Positions 8,590 to 19,760 of a DNA stretch of 50,214 bases are shown piece after piece. The stretch is from Polaromonas sp. (GTDB taxonomy: Bacteria > Pseudomonadota > Gammaproteobacteria > Burkholderiales > Burkholderiaceae_C), in contig JAKFXR010000054.1 of the NCBI GenBank assembly GCA_021731285.1, positions 1-50,214 on the forward strand. Direction: 5' to 3'. Below the pieces are notes generated by a model that was given only the letters and a program-made list of their open reading frames with translations, was not told where the DNA came from and did not search any database. The translations under genes and the position numbers were made by a program. Within the stretch, counting starts at the first letter, position 1. Every line of letters begins with the position of its first letter.

Positions 8590-9686
8590 CCACGGATCTT
8601 CCGCACCTGCAGGACCTGCAGCATGCGCGCATTGGCTACGTACCGTACAGCCATTCGCTGGACAGGCCGGGTGATCGCCGCCGATTTGCCTACTACGCAA
8701 GCAAACGGGGTATCCGGTTCGAGATCGCCGACCCGGACAAGGAGTACGACCTGGTGATTCTTTCGGCGCGGGCCGACATCAGCGTGTGGAGCCGGTACCC
8801 GGGAGCCAGGCTGGTGTATGACCTGATCGACTCTTACCTGGCGATTCCGCGGACCGACCTGAAGGGGCGGCTGCGCGGCCTCGTCAAATTTTTGTCGCGT
8901 CAGAGCCGCTATCTGCAGCTCAACCACTGGAAAGCGATCGAAGCGATGTGCGCGCGCGCCGATGCGGTGGTTTGTTCGACAGCTGAGCAACGCCGGGACA
9001 TCCTGAAGTTTTGCGACAACGTGCACATCGTTCTTGACGCGCACATGGGCGTGACGCGCACGGTCAAGACAGACTACAGCGCCAGCCGGCCTTTCCGGCT
9101 GGTCTGGGAAGGCCTGCCCCAGACCCTGGGTTCGCTTGCGCTCCTGGAGCCGGTGCTGAAGCGTCTGCGTGAAAAGTACCCTGTCGAGATGCACATCGTG
9201 ACCGACCGCGAGTTCTTCCGCTACATGGGCCAGTACGGAAAAACCAGCACACTGGAAATGGCCCGGCAGATATTGCCCGGTGTGCACTTCCACGAGTGGA
9301 AAGAATCCGACTGCGCCGACATCATTTGCTCATGCGACCTGGCAGTTATTCCTCTGGCATTGACGGACCCCTTTGCTGCGGGCAAGCCTGAGAACAAGCT
9401 GCTGCTGTTTTGGCGCATGGGCATGCCTGTCGTGACCACGTCGTCACCGGCCTATGTGCGGGCGATGCATGCGGCAGGGATGGACCTGACGGCCGGAGAC
9501 CAAGTGCAATGGCAGGCGACGCTGGAGCGGCTGCTGGGTGACGAAGCTGCGCGCCGTGAAGCGGGGACCCTGGGCAAGGCTTATACCGAGCGTGAATTTT
9601 CCGAGGCTGCCTTGCTGGGCCGGTGGGACGCGGTGTTTGCTTCCCTGGGGTTTCGCTGCGGTGAGAAAGATGCGGTCCGTCCGTGA
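8586..9686 (+). CDS. GT-B type glycosyltransferase
   Basis: A 366-residue protein with a two-domain GT-B look. The start ATG 8586 overlaps the preceding stop; the frame extends further upstream but only through the end of the previous gene. Visible segments are RLVYDLIDSYLAIPR in the N-terminal half, ADAVVCSTAEQRRDIL, and a C-terminal donor-binding half with CDLAVIPL and KPENKLLLFWRMGMPVVTT. The last is typical of family 1/4 donor-site loops, where a residue after the proline-rich loop contacts the nucleotide-sugar phosphates. A clear E-x7-E pair is not evident, so family 4 placement is tentative. Confidence 0.78.
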   Translation: MTTDLPHLQDLQHARIGYVPYSHSLDRPGDRRRFAYYASKRGIRFEIADPDKEYDLVILSARADISVWSRYPGARLVYDLIDSYLAIPRTDLKGRLRGLVKFLSRQSRYLQLNHWKAIEAMCARADAVVCSTAEQRRDILKFCDNVHIVLDAHMGVTRTVKTDYSASRPFRLVWEGLPQTLGSLALLEPVLKRLREKYPVEMHIVTDREFFRYMGQYGKTSTLEMARQILPGVHFHEWKESDCADIICSCDLAVIPLALTDPFAAGKPENKLLLFWRMGMPVVTTSSPAYVRAMHAAGMDLTAGDQVQWQATLERLLGDEAARREAGTLGKAYTEREFSEAALLGRWDAVFASLGFRCGEKDAVRP

Positions 9687-9725
9687 GCAAGGAATTGGCA
9701 AGCTGCCGCAGGGGTCGCGACTGAC

Positions 9726-11702
9726 ATGTGTGGCTTGACGGGTTTCCTCGGGGGGAGCGCTGCACATGGTGCGGCCGGCGATGAAGCGTTGCTGCAGCGC
9801 ATGGCCACGGCCATCCTGCGCCGCGGCCCTGACGACTCCGGGTACTGGTGTGACACCCCCGAGCGGATCGGTTTGGGTCATCGCCGTCTGGCAATCGTTG
9901 ACCTGACGGCAGCCGGGCACCAGCCCATGGTTTCGGTGCGTGGCCGCTATGTCATGGTTTTCAACGGTGAAATCTACAACCACATGGAGCTTCGGCAGGA
10001 GCTTGCCCAAAGTGGGTTGGCTGCTTCCTGGCGCGGCCACTCCGACACAGAAACCCTGCTGGCCGGCTTTGAGGCCTGGGGGGTGGAAGGCACGCTCAAG
10101 CGCATCATTGGCATGTTCGCGCTGGCGCTGTGGGACCGGCAGACCCAGGCCCTGTCGCTGGCCCGCGACCGTTTGGGCGAGAAACCCCTGTATTACGGCT
10201 GGCAAGGAGAGGGCGCAGAACGGGTGTTTCTTTTTGGCTCTGAGCTGAAGGCCTTGCGTGCGCATCCGGCTTTTGGCGGAGCCATCGACCGTGGCGCCCT
10301 GAGCCTGCTGCTACGCCACAACGCGATCCCGGCGCCATACTCCATCTATCAGGGGATTTCCAAGCTGATTCCCGGCAGCTTTCTGACCGTGTCGCTGGCA
10401 CGGCCGGAACCGGTTCTGTCAAGCTATTGGTCTGCGGCGCAGGTGGCTGTCGATGGCGCTCGCAACCGTTTTGCCGGCACCAGCACACAGGCCGTCGATG
10501 CCCTTGAAGCATTGCTCAAGGACGCGGTAGGCAAACAGATGATGGCCGACGTACCGCTGGGCGCGTTTCTCTCCGGGGGTGTTGACTCCTCGACAGTGGT
10601 GGCGCTGATGCAGGCCCAGTCGGAACGCGCTGTCAAAACCTTCACCATCGGTTTCGACGAAGCGGGCTACAACGAAGCAGAGCATGCCAAGGCAGTGGCC
10701 GCGCACCTGGGCACTGACCACACCGAGCTTTATGTGACGCCCGCGCAGGCCCTGGCAGTGATTCCGCTGTTGCCATCCCTCTATGACGAACCGTTTTCAG
10801 ATTCGTCGCAAATCCCCACTTTTCTGGTGTCACAGCTCGCCCGCCAGCATGTGACGGTGTCACTGTCCGGGGATGCGGGCGACGAGCTGTTTTGCGGGTA
10901 CAACCGCTACCAGGTCACGGCGGGGCTATGGAAGAAACTGGCCGCGGTGCCGTTGCCGCTGCGCAAGGCCGCCGCTGCAGGCCTGACCCGGGTCTCCCCT
11001 GCAGCCTGGACAAAGTTTGCCGGCGCCGTTGACGGTTTGCTGCCCAGGGCACTGAAATTTTCAAATGCTGGCGAAAAGATTCACAAGGGTGCCGGCGTGC
11101 TTGCCAGCCAATCGGTGGACGACTTGTACCTGGGCCTGGTGTCACACTGGAACGACCCGGCGTCTGTGGTGATCGGCGGCCAGGAGCCGCCTACTCTGCT
11201 CACCGGCAACGCACCCGACCTTCCGGGCCTGAATGGCGTCGAGCGCATGATGGCACTGGACCTGCTGACCTACTTGCCGGACGACATTCTGGCCAAAGTG
11301 GACCGGGCTGCCATGGGGGTGTCACTGGAGTCCCGTGTGCCCTTCCTGGATCACCGTGTGGTTGAATTCGCCTGGCGACTGCCGTTGGACTACAAAATGC
11401 GTGACGGGCAGACCAAGTGGGCTCTAAGACAGGTTTTGTATCGTCACGTCCCGCGGGCTTTGATAGAGCGACCGAAGATGGGTTTTGGTGTTCCCATCGA
11501 CAGTTGGTTGCGAGGACCGTTGAAGCCTTGGGCCGAGGCTCTGCTCGACGAGGCCCGTCTCAAGCGAGAGGGGTATTTTTACCCCGACGGGATTCGCAAA
11601 AAGTGGCAAGAGCATCTTTCCGGGCAACGCAATTGGCAGCACCAGCTTTGGGACGTGCTTATGTTCCAGGTTTGGCTTAAGGCCCAGGCGACCCTTTCAT
11701 AA
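9726..11702 (+). CDS. asnB: Glutamine-dependent amidotransferase of the asparagine synthase (AsnB/WbpS) family
   Basis: A 658-residue class II amidotransferase. The start is fixed by MCGLTGFLGG: after removal of Met, Cys2 is the glutaminase nucleophile. The N-terminal domain holds RRGPDDSG, HRRLAIVDL, FNGEIYNH and GHSDTETLL. The synthetase domain has the PP-loop LSGGVDSSTVVALM near residue 285 and SLSGDAGDELFCGYNRY. The family makes asparagine from aspartate, but copies inside polysaccharide loci (WbpS in Pseudomonas aeruginosa O6) amidate uronic acids. Genes for a UDP-HexNAc 4-epimerase and 6-dehydrogenase lie immediately downstream, so amidation of a hexosaminuronic acid is my preferred role. 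Gaps of about 40 bp flank it on both sides, leaving room for separate control. Confidence 0.9.
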   Translation: MCGLTGFLGGSAAHGAAGDEALLQRMATAILRRGPDDSGYWCDTPERIGLGHRRLAIVDLTAAGHQPMVSVRGRYVMVFNGEIYNHMELRQELAQSGLAASWRGHSDTETLLAGFEAWGVEGTLKRIIGMFALALWDRQTQALSLARDRLGEKPLYYGWQGEGAERVFLFGSELKALRAHPAFGGAIDRGALSLLLRHNAIPAPYSIYQGISKLIPGSFLTVSLARPEPVLSSYWSAAQVAVDGARNRFAGTSTQAVDALEALLKDAVGKQMMADVPLGAFLSGGVDSSTVVALMQAQSERAVKTFTIGFDEAGYNEAEHAKAVAAHLGTDHTELYVTPAQALAVIPLLPSLYDEPFSDSSQIPTFLVSQLARQHVTVSLSGDAGDELFCGYNRYQVTAGLWKKLAAVPLPLRKAAAAGLTRVSPAAWTKFAGAVDGLLPRALKFSNAGEKIHKGAGVLASQSVDDLYLGLVSHWNDPASVVIGGQEPPTLLTGNAPDLPGLNGVERMMALDLLTYLPDDILAKVDRAAMGVSLESRVPFLDHRVVEFAWRLPLDYKMRDGQTKWALRQVLYRHVPRALIERPKMGFGVPIDSWLRGPLKPWAEALLDEARLKREGYFYPDGIRKKWQEHLSGQRNWQHQLWDVLMFQVWLKAQATLS

Positions 11703-11741
11703 CGTCAGAACGATCATTCAGCAGTTTTTACACAATATTCG

Positions 11742-12785
11742 ATGAACGCCTACCAAAACCTTCAAACCAAACTTCGCGCGACAAGGCATACATGGCTGGT
11801 GACCGGCGTTGCCGGTTTCATCGGATCCAATCTCCTCGAAACTTTGCTTGAGCTTGACCAGAAGGTGTTCGGCCTGGACAATTTTGCAACCGGCAGGCCC
11901 ATTAACCTGAAGCAGGTTCAGGCCAGTGTCGGGCCTGAACGGTGGGCCAATTTCCATCTTGTCGAGGGCGACATCCGCAATTTCGCGGACTGTGCCCGCG
12001 TCGTTTCTGGCGTTGACTATGTTCTGCACGAGGCCGCCCTTGGTTCGGTACCCCGGTCTGTCGCTGATCCCGTCCTGACGAACGAGGCGAACATTACCGG
12101 CTTCCTGAACATGTTGGTCGCCTCGCGTGATGCCGGCGTAAAACGATTTGTGTACGCGGCCAGCAGTTCCACCTATGGCGATCACCCCGGGCTTCCCAAA
12201 GTCGAAGACCAGATCGGCAAGCCCCTTTCGCCCTATGCCGTTACCAAATACGTGAACGAGCTGTACGCGGAGGTTTTTGCGCGAAGCTACGGCTTTCAAA
12301 GCGTGGGCTTGCGCTATTTCAACGTATTCGGCCCGCGCCAGGATCCTGACGGCGCCTACGCTGCGGTGATACCCAAATGGATTGCCGGCATGTTGAAAGG
12401 TGAACAACTTTCAATCTTTGGCGACGGGGAAACCAGTCGCGATTTCTGCTTTGTTGCCAACGTTGTTCAGGCCAACCTCCTCGCCGCCACGACGGAAAAT
12501 CCGGAAGCACTGAATCAGGTCTACAACGTCGCGGTAGGTCAACGAACCACGCTCAATGAATTACACGCCTTGATCAGAAAGGAGCTGCACCAACGGCGGC
12601 CGAAACTGCAGGTTGGCGCTCCGGAATACCGGGACTTCCGTGCAGCGGATGTACGTCACTCGCTGGCGAGCACCGAAAAAATCGCATCCTTGTTGGGTTA
12701 TGCGCCTACGCACACCCTTCACCAGGGCATGGCGCAGGCCATGGACTGGTATGTGCAGGACCTGACGGCTTCCTTGGGGGAATAA
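11742..12785 (+). CDS. tviC: UDP-N-acetylglucosamine 4-epimerase (WbpP/TviC type)
   Basis: A 347-residue extended SDR. The NAD-binding motif is [14 protein letters not shown] near residue 22, with DNFATG after it, [15 protein letters not shown] holding the catalytic serine, and [14 protein letters not shown] holding Yxxx[20 protein letters not shown] is the signature of the WbpP/TviC/Gne subgroup that interconverts UDP-GlcNAc and UDP-GalNAc. The extra N-terminal 20 residues are also usual for this subgroup. It precedes the 6-dehydrogenase by 3 bp, the same order as a two-step supply of UDP-N-acetyl-galactosaminuronate. Substrate preference between UDP-GlcNAc and UDP-GlcNAcA is not settled by sequence. 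Confidence 0.88.
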   Translation: MNAYQNLQTKLRATRHTWLVTGVAGFIGSNLLETLLELDQKVFGLDNFATGRPINLKQVQASVGPERWANFHLVEGDIRNFADCARVVSGVDYVLHEAALGSVPRSVADPVLTNEANITGFLNMLVASRDAGVKRFVYAASSSTYGDHPGLPKVEDQIGKPLSPYAVTKYVNELYAEVFARSYGFQSVGLRYFNVFGPRQDPDGAYAAVIPKWIAGMLKGEQLSIFGDGETSRDFCFVANVVQANLLAATTENPEALNQVYNVAVGQRTTLNELHALIRKELHQRRPKLQVGAPEYRDFRAADVRHSLASTEKIASLLGYAPTHTLHQGMAQAMDWYVQDLTASLGE

Positions 12786-12788
12786 AAG

Positions 12789-14057
12789 ATGCCTAACATC
12801 AAGCTTGCCATCATCGGCCTCGGTTACGTCGGCTTGCCGCTTGCCGTCGAGTTCGGAAAAAAACGCCCGGTCATGGGCTTTGATATCAACGCCAAACGCA
12901 TCAACGAACTGAAGGCCGGGCGCGACCACACGCTGGAAACCGAGCCCGAAGAACTTCGCGCGGCGAAATTTCTGTCATTCACCGACCAGCCGGAGGAACT
13001 GCGTGCCTGCAATGTCTTCATCGTCACGGTGCCGACGCCCATAGACGAGCACAAACGCCCGGACCTGACGCCCCTGATCAAGGCCAGCGAAACCATCGGC
13101 AAGGTACTCAAACCCGGTGACATCGTCATTTACGAGTCAACGGTTTATCCCGGGGCGACCGAAGAAGACTGCATTCCGGTTCTTGAAAAGCACTCGGGGC
13201 TGAAGTTCAACCGTGATTTTTTTGCGGGCTACAGTCCCGAGCGCATCAACCCCGGCGACAAGGCACACCGGGTAACGACCATCATGAAGGTGACTTCCGG
13301 CTCCACCGCCGAAATCGCGGAAGTGGTTGACCAGTTGTACCGCGAGATCATCACTGCAGGGACGCACAAGGCGCCCACCATCCGCGTGGCTGAAGCGGCC
13401 AAGGTGATTGAAAACACCCAGCGCGATCTCAACATCGCGCTGATCAACGAACTGGCGATGATTTTCAACAAGATGGGCATAGACACCGAAGCCGTGCTCA
13501 AGGCGGCCGGCACGAAATGGAATTTCCTGCCGTTTCGCCCCGGCCTCGTTGGCGGCCACTGCATCGGCGTCGATCCCTACTACCTCACCCACAAGGCGCA
13601 GGAAATCGGCTACCACCCCGAGATCATCCTTGCGGGCCGCCGTCTCAATGACGGCATGGGCGCCTATGTGGTTGCCCAGCTGGTCAAGGCCATGACAAAA
13701 AAATGCATCCAGATCAACGGTGCCCGTGTCCTTGTTCTGGGGCTGGCATTCAAGGAGAACTGTCCCGATCTGCGCAACACCCGTCTTGTGGATGTGGTGA
13801 AGGAGCTGCAGGAATACAACTGCCAGGTTGACGTATTTGACCCCTGGGTGTCGGCGGAAGAAGCCTTCGAGGAATATGGCATCCGGCCCGTCGCCGAGCT
13901 CGAGCAGGGCGTTTATGACAGCATCGTTCTGGGTGTGGCCCATCACCAGTTTGCAAGCATGGGGGCGGCAGGCATCCATGCGCTTGGCAAGGCAGAGCAC
14001 ATTCTTTACGATCTCAAGTACGTCCTGTCCGCAAATGAAACGGACTTGCGCCTGTGA
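12789..14057 (+). CDS. tviB: UDP-N-acetyl-hexosamine 6-dehydrogenase (WbpO/TviB type)
   Basis: A 422-residue nucleotide-sugar dehydrogenase. The N-terminal Rossmann motif is [18 protein letters not shown], followed by [10 protein letters not shown] and [12 protein letters not shown]. The central domain contains [15 protein letters not shown]. The catalytic cysteine is in [14 protein letters not shown] near residue 258, and the C-terminal domain has [16 protein letters not shown]. It oxidises C6 of the UDP-HexNAc sugar in two NAD-dependent steps to a uronic acid. With the upstream epimerase it should give UDP-GalNAcA (or UDP-ManNAcA/GlcNAcA if specificity differs). The stop overlaps the next gene as GTGA, so it is translationally coupled to the double glycosyltransferase. 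Confidence 0.92.
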   Translation: MPNIKLAIIGLGYVGLPLAVEFGKKRPVMGFDINAKRINELKAGRDHTLETEPEELRAAKFLSFTDQPEELRACNVFIVTVPTPIDEHKRPDLTPLIKASETIGKVLKPGDIVIYESTVYPGATEEDCIPVLEKHSGLKFNRDFFAGYSPERINPGDKAHRVTTIMKVTSGSTAEIAEVVDQLYREIITAGTHKAPTIRVAEAAKVIENTQRDLNIALINELAMIFNKMGIDTEAVLKAAGTKWNFLPFRPGLVGGHCIGVDPYYLTHKAQEIGYHPEIILAGRRLNDGMGAYVVAQLVKAMTKKCIQINGARVLVLGLAFKENCPDLRNTRLVDVVKELQEYNCQVDVFDPWVSAEEAFEEYGIRPVAELEQGVYDSIVLGVAHHQFASMGAAGIHALGKAEHILYDLKYVLSANETDLRL

Positions 14058-16354
14058 CTGCCGGGGCTTCCAGCCGGGCTGATGCGGGGCAACGCCGCCG
14101 CCTGTGCATGGTGGCGACGGTTCCGTTCGCGCTCAACGTCTTCATGCGGTCGCACATTGACCTGTTGAAGCTTGACTACGACGTAACCTTGGTTGCCAAT
14201 GGATTGGCGCATGAACTGGACGGTCTGCTGGGAGAGCATGTCCGCTTTGTGCCCATGCCTATTGAGCGCAAGATTTCGCTGCGAAAAGATCTGCTGGCAT
14301 TGATCCGGCTGTGGTTGTTTTTTCGCAGGGAAAAATTTGACGGTGTTTGCTCCCTGCTGCCTAAGTCTGGCCTGGTGGCCATGCTGGCGGCGCGCTTTGC
14401 AGGTATTCCGGTCCGTCTGAATATTTTCAATGGTGAGGTGTGGGCGAATGACCGCGGCTTTATGCGCCATTTGCTGAAGTTCACGGACAGAGTCATCGTG
14501 GCCTGCGCGACACACCTTCTTGCGGTGAGCCCTTCGCAACGTGATTTTCTCGTTGAAAACCGCATTGTCAAAGCGGGCAGGATGGACGTGGTGGCCAACG
14601 GATCCATCACTGGTGTGGACGAAAACCGGTTTTGCCCCAACGCCCAAGAGCGGCACCGTCTGCGCACACTGCATCACATACCGGCGCAGGCCGTGGTGTT
14701 TCTTTTTCTGGGCCGGCTGAACCGGGACAAGGGCGTGCTGGACCTGCTGCGCGCTTTCAGCCTGGTTGCGGCACAAAACGCCAGCCACCATTTGCTCGTC
14801 GTGGGCCCCGACGAAGAGGGGCTGGATGCGGATGTCGAGAAGCTGGCCCGGCTTTTTCCGGGGCGGGTGCACCGGGTTGGATTCACGGACCGACCCGAGA
14901 GCTACATGGCCGTCGGCGACGTCATTTGCCTGCCGAGTTACCGTGAGGGCTTTGGCATGGTGTTGATCGAGGCGGCTGCGGTGGGCTTGCCTGCCATAGC
15001 CTCCCGCATCTACGGCATCACCGATGCGGTGGAAGAAGGTGTGACCGGCCTGCTTCATGCGCCCGGTGACCATGCTGAAATCGCGCAGGCCATGATCCAG
15101 CTCGGATCGAGTGAGTCCATGCGCAGCACCATGGCGCAAGCAGCACGCAGAAGGGCCATTGACCAGTTCTCAGCAGCCCGGGTCAAGGGCGCTTTTGCCA
15201 CGTTTTACCGGGAAACGTTTTCGGGACGCAAACGCCTGCTCATCACGGTCAACAGTGCCGCCAGCCTGCTGTCGCATCGGTTGCCTTTGGCGCTTGCAGC
15301 GAAGGCTCAAGGCTATGAGGTTCACATCGCGACTTCTTCGGGTTTGGGAGTGGATGCCATTCTGGCGGCAGGCCTGATCCATCATGCGATTCCGCTTTCG
15401 CGCAGCGGGATGAATCTTGTGTCGGAGCTTCAGACCCTGATAGCGCTGGTTCGCCTGTTTGTCCGGGTCAAGCCCGACATTGTTCACCTCGTGACGATCA
15501 AGCCCGTGCTTTACGGCGGTATAGCTGCGCGCCTGGTGGGGGTTCCAGGTGTCGTCGCCGCGATCTCGGGTTTGGGCTTCGTATTCATGAACACGGGCCT
15601 CAAAGTGGCCTTGGTGCGCACGATAGCCGTGCAGGTTTACCGTCTGGCATTTGGCAAACGCAATCTGAAGGTGATTTTCCAGAATCCTGACGATGCCGAT
15701 ACCATCATCCGGGCCACCCGCCTGCAACGCAGCAAGGTGGCCATGATCCGCGGATCAGGCGTTGACCTTTCGGCTTTCGCAGCCACACCTCTGCCCGCCG
15801 GCGTTCCAGTGGTTGCGATGGCGGCGCGGCTGCTGCGTGACAAAGGTGTGCACGAATTTGTCCAGGCGGCCATCCTGCTCCGCGAGCGCGGCCTGGAAGC
15901 GCGTTTCTGGCTGGTTGGCGACCCGGATCCGGGCAACCCCACCAGTGTTGCCCACGCAGACATGGAGGCCTGGCGGCGCAGCGGCGCCGTGGAGCTCCTG
16001 GGTCACCGTGATGATGTCGCTGCGGTCTTCGCACAGTCACACATCGTTGTCCTGCCTTCCTACCGGGAAGGACTTCCCAAGGTGTTGCTCGAAGCGGCGG
16101 CATGTGGACGGGCCGTGGTCACCACGGACGTACCTGGCTGCCGCGATGCCATCGACGTTGAGACTACCGGATTGCTGGTGCCGCCGCGAGATGCTGGCGC
16201 GCTGGCCGACGCGATAGAGCGTCTGCTTAGCGATGCCGCGTTGTGTGAACGCATGGGACGCGCTGGCAGGCAACTGGCGCAGAGCGAGTTTTCCATCGAA
16301 AAGGTCGTGGCGACGCATCTCGACATTTACCGCGGTTTGCTCCAGCCAGGCTGA
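14054..16354 (+). CDS. Tandem fusion of two family-4 glycosyltransferases
   Basis: A 766-residue single frame starting at GTG 14054 (GTGA overlap). It contains two complete GT-B glycosyltransferases. The first spans about residues 1-390, with an N-terminal half of the CapM/WcfI-like type, [17 protein letters not shown] in the donor domain and the E-x7-E pair E298/E306 in EGFGMVLIE. The second starts about residue 393 with [19 protein letters not shown], has [24 protein letters not shown] and E672/E680 in EGLPKVLLE. Family members are normally 360-400 residues, so this is twice the usual length with no stop or frameshift at the joint. It probably adds two consecutive sugars. It is the last gene of the polysaccharide run. 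Confidence 0.92.
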   Translation: MTAGASSRADAGQRRRLCMVATVPFALNVFMRSHIDLLKLDYDVTLVANGLAHELDGLLGEHVRFVPMPIERKISLRKDLLALIRLWLFFRREKFDGVCSLLPKSGLVAMLAARFAGIPVRLNIFNGEVWANDRGFMRHLLKFTDRVIVACATHLLAVSPSQRDFLVENRIVKAGRMDVVANGSITGVDENRFCPNAQERHRLRTLHHIPAQAVVFLFLGRLNRDKGVLDLLRAFSLVAAQNASHHLLVVGPDEEGLDADVEKLARLFPGRVHRVGFTDRPESYMAVGDVICLPSYREGFGMVLIEAAAVGLPAIASRIYGITDAVEEGVTGLLHAPGDHAEIAQAMIQLGSSESMRSTMAQAARRRAIDQFSAARVKGAFATFYRETFSGRKRLLITVNSAASLLSHRLPLALAAKAQGYEVHIATSSGLGVDAILAAGLIHHAIPLSRSGMNLVSELQTLIALVRLFVRVKPDIVHLVTIKPVLYGGIAARLVGVPGVVAAISGLGFVFMNTGLKVALVRTIAVQVYRLAFGKRNLKVIFQNPDDADTIIRATRLQRSKVAMIRGSGVDLSAFAATPLPAGVPVVAMAARLLRDKGVHEFVQAAILLRERGLEARFWLVGDPDPGNPTSVAHADMEAWRRSGAVELLGHRDDVAAVFAQSHIVVLPSYREGLPKVLLEAAACGRAVVTTDVPGCRDAIDVETTGLLVPPRDAGALADAIERLLSDAALCERMGRAGRQLAQSEFSIEKVVATHLDIYRGLLQPG

Positions 16355-16425
16355 GCGGTCGGTACCCGGCCGGGAGCCGTTGAAACGTCATATCAGTTTG
16401 CGGCACAATTCCATGGCCCCCGTGA

Positions 16426-17358
<933 letters not shown>

Positions 17359-17460
17359 GCGCAAGCGTCCCTGCACGTTTCTGACGTGAGGCTGTCAGGA
17401 GGGAGTGGCTGGTGCAATCCCCGATCGAAGTTGGCCAGGAAGCCACTATCCTACTGAGGT

Positions 17461-18159
17461 ATGCGACTCCTTTTGGTTGAAGACGACGTGATGCTGGCTA
17501 GCGGCATCAAGCTGGGCCTGTGTGATGCGGGCTATGCCGTGGACTGGGTGGGCAGCGCCGAGCGTGCGGAAGAGGTTTTGCAGAACGAGAGCTTTGATGC
17601 CGCCATCATCGACATCGGCCTGCCGCAAACCGACGGCCTGGCGCTGACGCGCCGCCTGCGTAGCCGTGGACTGGCCATGCCGGTCCTCATTCTGACCGCC
17701 CGCGACGCCCTGCAGGATCGTGTGCAGGGTCTGGATATCGGCGCGGACGACTACATGGTCAAACCTTTTGAATTGCCTGAACTGCTGGCGCGGTTGCGGG
17801 CCTTGCTGCGCCGCTCGCAGGCTGCAACCAGCGCGATCCTGACTTTCGGCGCGCTCGAACTCGATTCAGCCAATCGTCAGGCGCGTGCCAACGGGCAGCT
17901 GATCGAACTCGGTCCGCGCGAGTGGACCGTGATGGAGTATTTGCTGATTCACGCCCCCAAACCTGCCAGCAAGGACAAGCTGCTCGCGGCACTGACCGGC
18001 TGGGACAAGGAGATCACCCCCAACGCCATCGAGGTCTATATTTCCCGCCTGCGCGGCAAGCTGGAACCCCACGGCATTGCGCTGCGTTCGATCCGGGGCT
18101 TTGGTTACCGCCTGGAGCTGATCGGCCCCGAGCTCTCCGGTGCCGCCGCGCCGCAGTAG
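17461..18159 (+). CDS. OmpR-family response regulator (TctD/QseB type)
   Basis: A 232-residue regulator with a receiver domain and a winged-helix DNA-binding domain. The receiver has acidic residues E7, D8 and D9, phosphoacceptor D51 in IIDIGLP, the threonine of ILTARD and the lysine of MVKPFE. The C-terminal domain (about residues 125-222) ends in IRGFGYRLE, the usual end of the OmpR wing. The sensor kinase starts 8 bp downstream, so the two form an operon and a cognate pair. In relatives TctDE controls tricarboxylate uptake, while QseBC-like pairs have other inputs; no target gene is adjacent here. Confidence 0.93.
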   Translation: MRLLLVEDDVMLASGIKLGLCDAGYAVDWVGSAERAEEVLQNESFDAAIIDIGLPQTDGLALTRRLRSRGLAMPVLILTARDALQDRVQGLDIGADDYMVKPFELPELLARLRALLRRSQAATSAILTFGALELDSANRQARANGQLIELGPREWTVMEYLLIHAPKPASKDKLLAALTGWDKEITPNAIEVYISRLRGKLEPHGIALRSIRGFGYRLELIGPELSGAAAPQ

Positions 18160-18167
18160 GCAAATCG

Positions 18168-19661
18168 ATGAGCCCAGACACCGGCGCTGACCCCAAACCG
18201 CCGGCCAGCGCTGAAAAGCCCAAGCCACACGCTGTGCCGGTGGCCATGAAGTCCGGCCTGCAGCGCCGCCTGTTGCTGCTGCTCTTGATTCCATTGAGCA
18301 TGTTTGCCCTGGTCAGCATTTATTTTGACTACCAGGCCGCAGGCAACGCCGCCTTGCAGCAAGACCAGCAATTGCGCCGGCTTGCGCCCCTGCTGGCCGA
18401 TTCCGTGATTGCGCCGGGACGCACCCCCGGCGACGAGCCGGTGATGCTGCTGGCACCGCCCGTGGAAGAGTTCATCAAGGCCCGGGATGGATTTACCGGT
18501 TTTCGTGTCTCGGACGCCTCAGGCCGCTTTCTGGCCGGTGAACCCTGGATCAGTCTGGTGATACCCACCACGAGTGAGCCCGAATTTCACAGCGCCGAAG
18601 AAAAAGGCGTGACCTACCGCGTCGTTGCGCAGCGCGTCAAGACCGTGGCCGGAGAGCTCATCATGCAGCTGGCCGATGGCTCGGATCCGCGCCAGCAATG
18701 GGTCAGGCTGGTGGTTTTCAAAGTGCTGCTGCCCAATCTGCTTCTGGTGCTTGCTGCGGGCGTGGCTGTCAACTGGGCCGTCACCCTGGCGCTCAAGCCC
18801 CTGCTGGACCTCAAGGATGCGGTCGAGCGTCGATCCCCCCGCGACCTGAGCGCGATCGATCCGGGAAGCACCCCGACAGAAGTTCAACCTCTGGTAGCTT
18901 CGCTGAACCGCCTGTTTCGCCTGGTCAACAACCAGGCAGAAGGCCAGCGGCGCTTTGTGGCGGATGCCGCCCATCAGTTGCGTACCCCCCTGGCCGGCCT
19001 GCAGGCCCAGGTGGAGGCCTGGGCCCAGGCTGTCAACGCCCCTGCCGCCCGCGGGCAGGTGACCCTGTCCGCAGACAAGATCCTGCGCCTGCGCAGCGCC
19101 ACCCGGCGCACTTCCCAGCTCGCCAACCAGTTGCTGGCCCTGTCGCGGGCGGATGCCTCGGCCACCGCCGGGCACCCGGTGCAGCGCGTGGACCTGAAGG
19201 ACCTGTGCGAAACCGTTCTGGCGCTTTACCTGGACGCGGCGGCAGCGAAAAAAATTGACCTGGGGCTGGACGTGCGCCCGGCCCAGGTGTCGGGCTACGA
19301 ATGGTTGCTGCGCGAATTGCTGGCCAACCTGGTCGACAACGCAGTCAAGTACACCCTGCCCGGAGGCACCGTCACCATACGCTGCGGGGCTGAAGCCGGG
19401 CAGGTCCCGGGGGAAGACACGGTGTACCTCGAAGTGGAGGATGACGGCCCGGGCATCGCGGTGCCGGAGCGCGGCCGGGTGCTGGAGCGTTTTTACCGCG
19501 TCCGCGGAACCGAAGGCGAGGGCAATGGGCTGGGCCTGGCCATTGCCGATGAAATAGCCAAGGTGCACCGCGCGCAACTGACGCTGGCATCCGCCGGCGC
19601 CCCGGGCAAAGACGGCGAGGGTGGCTTGCGTGTCCGCCTGCGGCTGAACCCATCGCTGTGA
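18168..19661 (+). CDS. Membrane sensor histidine kinase (TctE-like)
   Basis: A 497-residue kinase. I start at ATG 18168, eight bases after the regulator stop; an in-frame ATG at 18246 is a possible alternative. A membrane helix (LLLLLLIPLSMFALVSIYF) near residue 40 is followed by a periplasmic 2CSK-type sensor domain with LQQDQQLRRLAPLLADS, then a second helix LLPNLLLVLAAGVAVNW. The dimerisation box is FVADAAHQLRTPLAGL with phosphorylated H269. The ATPase has NLVDNAVKY, VEDDGPGI and GNGLGLAIADEI. Ligand is unknown; the TctE branch senses small carboxylic acids. Confidence 0.92.
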   Translation: MSPDTGADPKPPASAEKPKPHAVPVAMKSGLQRRLLLLLLIPLSMFALVSIYFDYQAAGNAALQQDQQLRRLAPLLADSVIAPGRTPGDEPVMLLAPPVEEFIKARDGFTGFRVSDASGRFLAGEPWISLVIPTTSEPEFHSAEEKGVTYRVVAQRVKTVAGELIMQLADGSDPRQQWVRLVVFKVLLPNLLLVLAAGVAVNWAVTLALKPLLDLKDAVERRSPRDLSAIDPGSTPTEVQPLVASLNRLFRLVNNQAEGQRRFVADAAHQLRTPLAGLQAQVEAWAQAVNAPAARGQVTLSADKILRLRSATRRTSQLANQLLALSRADASATAGHPVQRVDLKDLCETVLALYLDAAAAKKIDLGLDVRPAQVSGYEWLLRELLANLVDNAVKYTLPGGTVTIRCGAEAGQVPGEDTVYLEVEDDGPGIAVPERGRVLERFYRVRGTEGEGNGLGLAIADEIAKVHRAQLTLASAGAPGKDGEGGLRVRLRLNPSL

Positions 19662-19760
19662 TATCCCGTCAGGGGGGAAGTCCGGCCACACAGGATGGCG
19701 CCTGTGCGAGAATCCACAGCAGTCGCCTAGTCTTTTGAAACATCTCTTACACGGTCACTT

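Noticed and set aside
17922..18168. A longer N-terminus for the TctE-like kinase
   Set aside because: It would overlap about 240 bases of the response regulator gene in another frame and lacks kinase-like sequence; ATG 18168 eight bases after the regulator stop is better.
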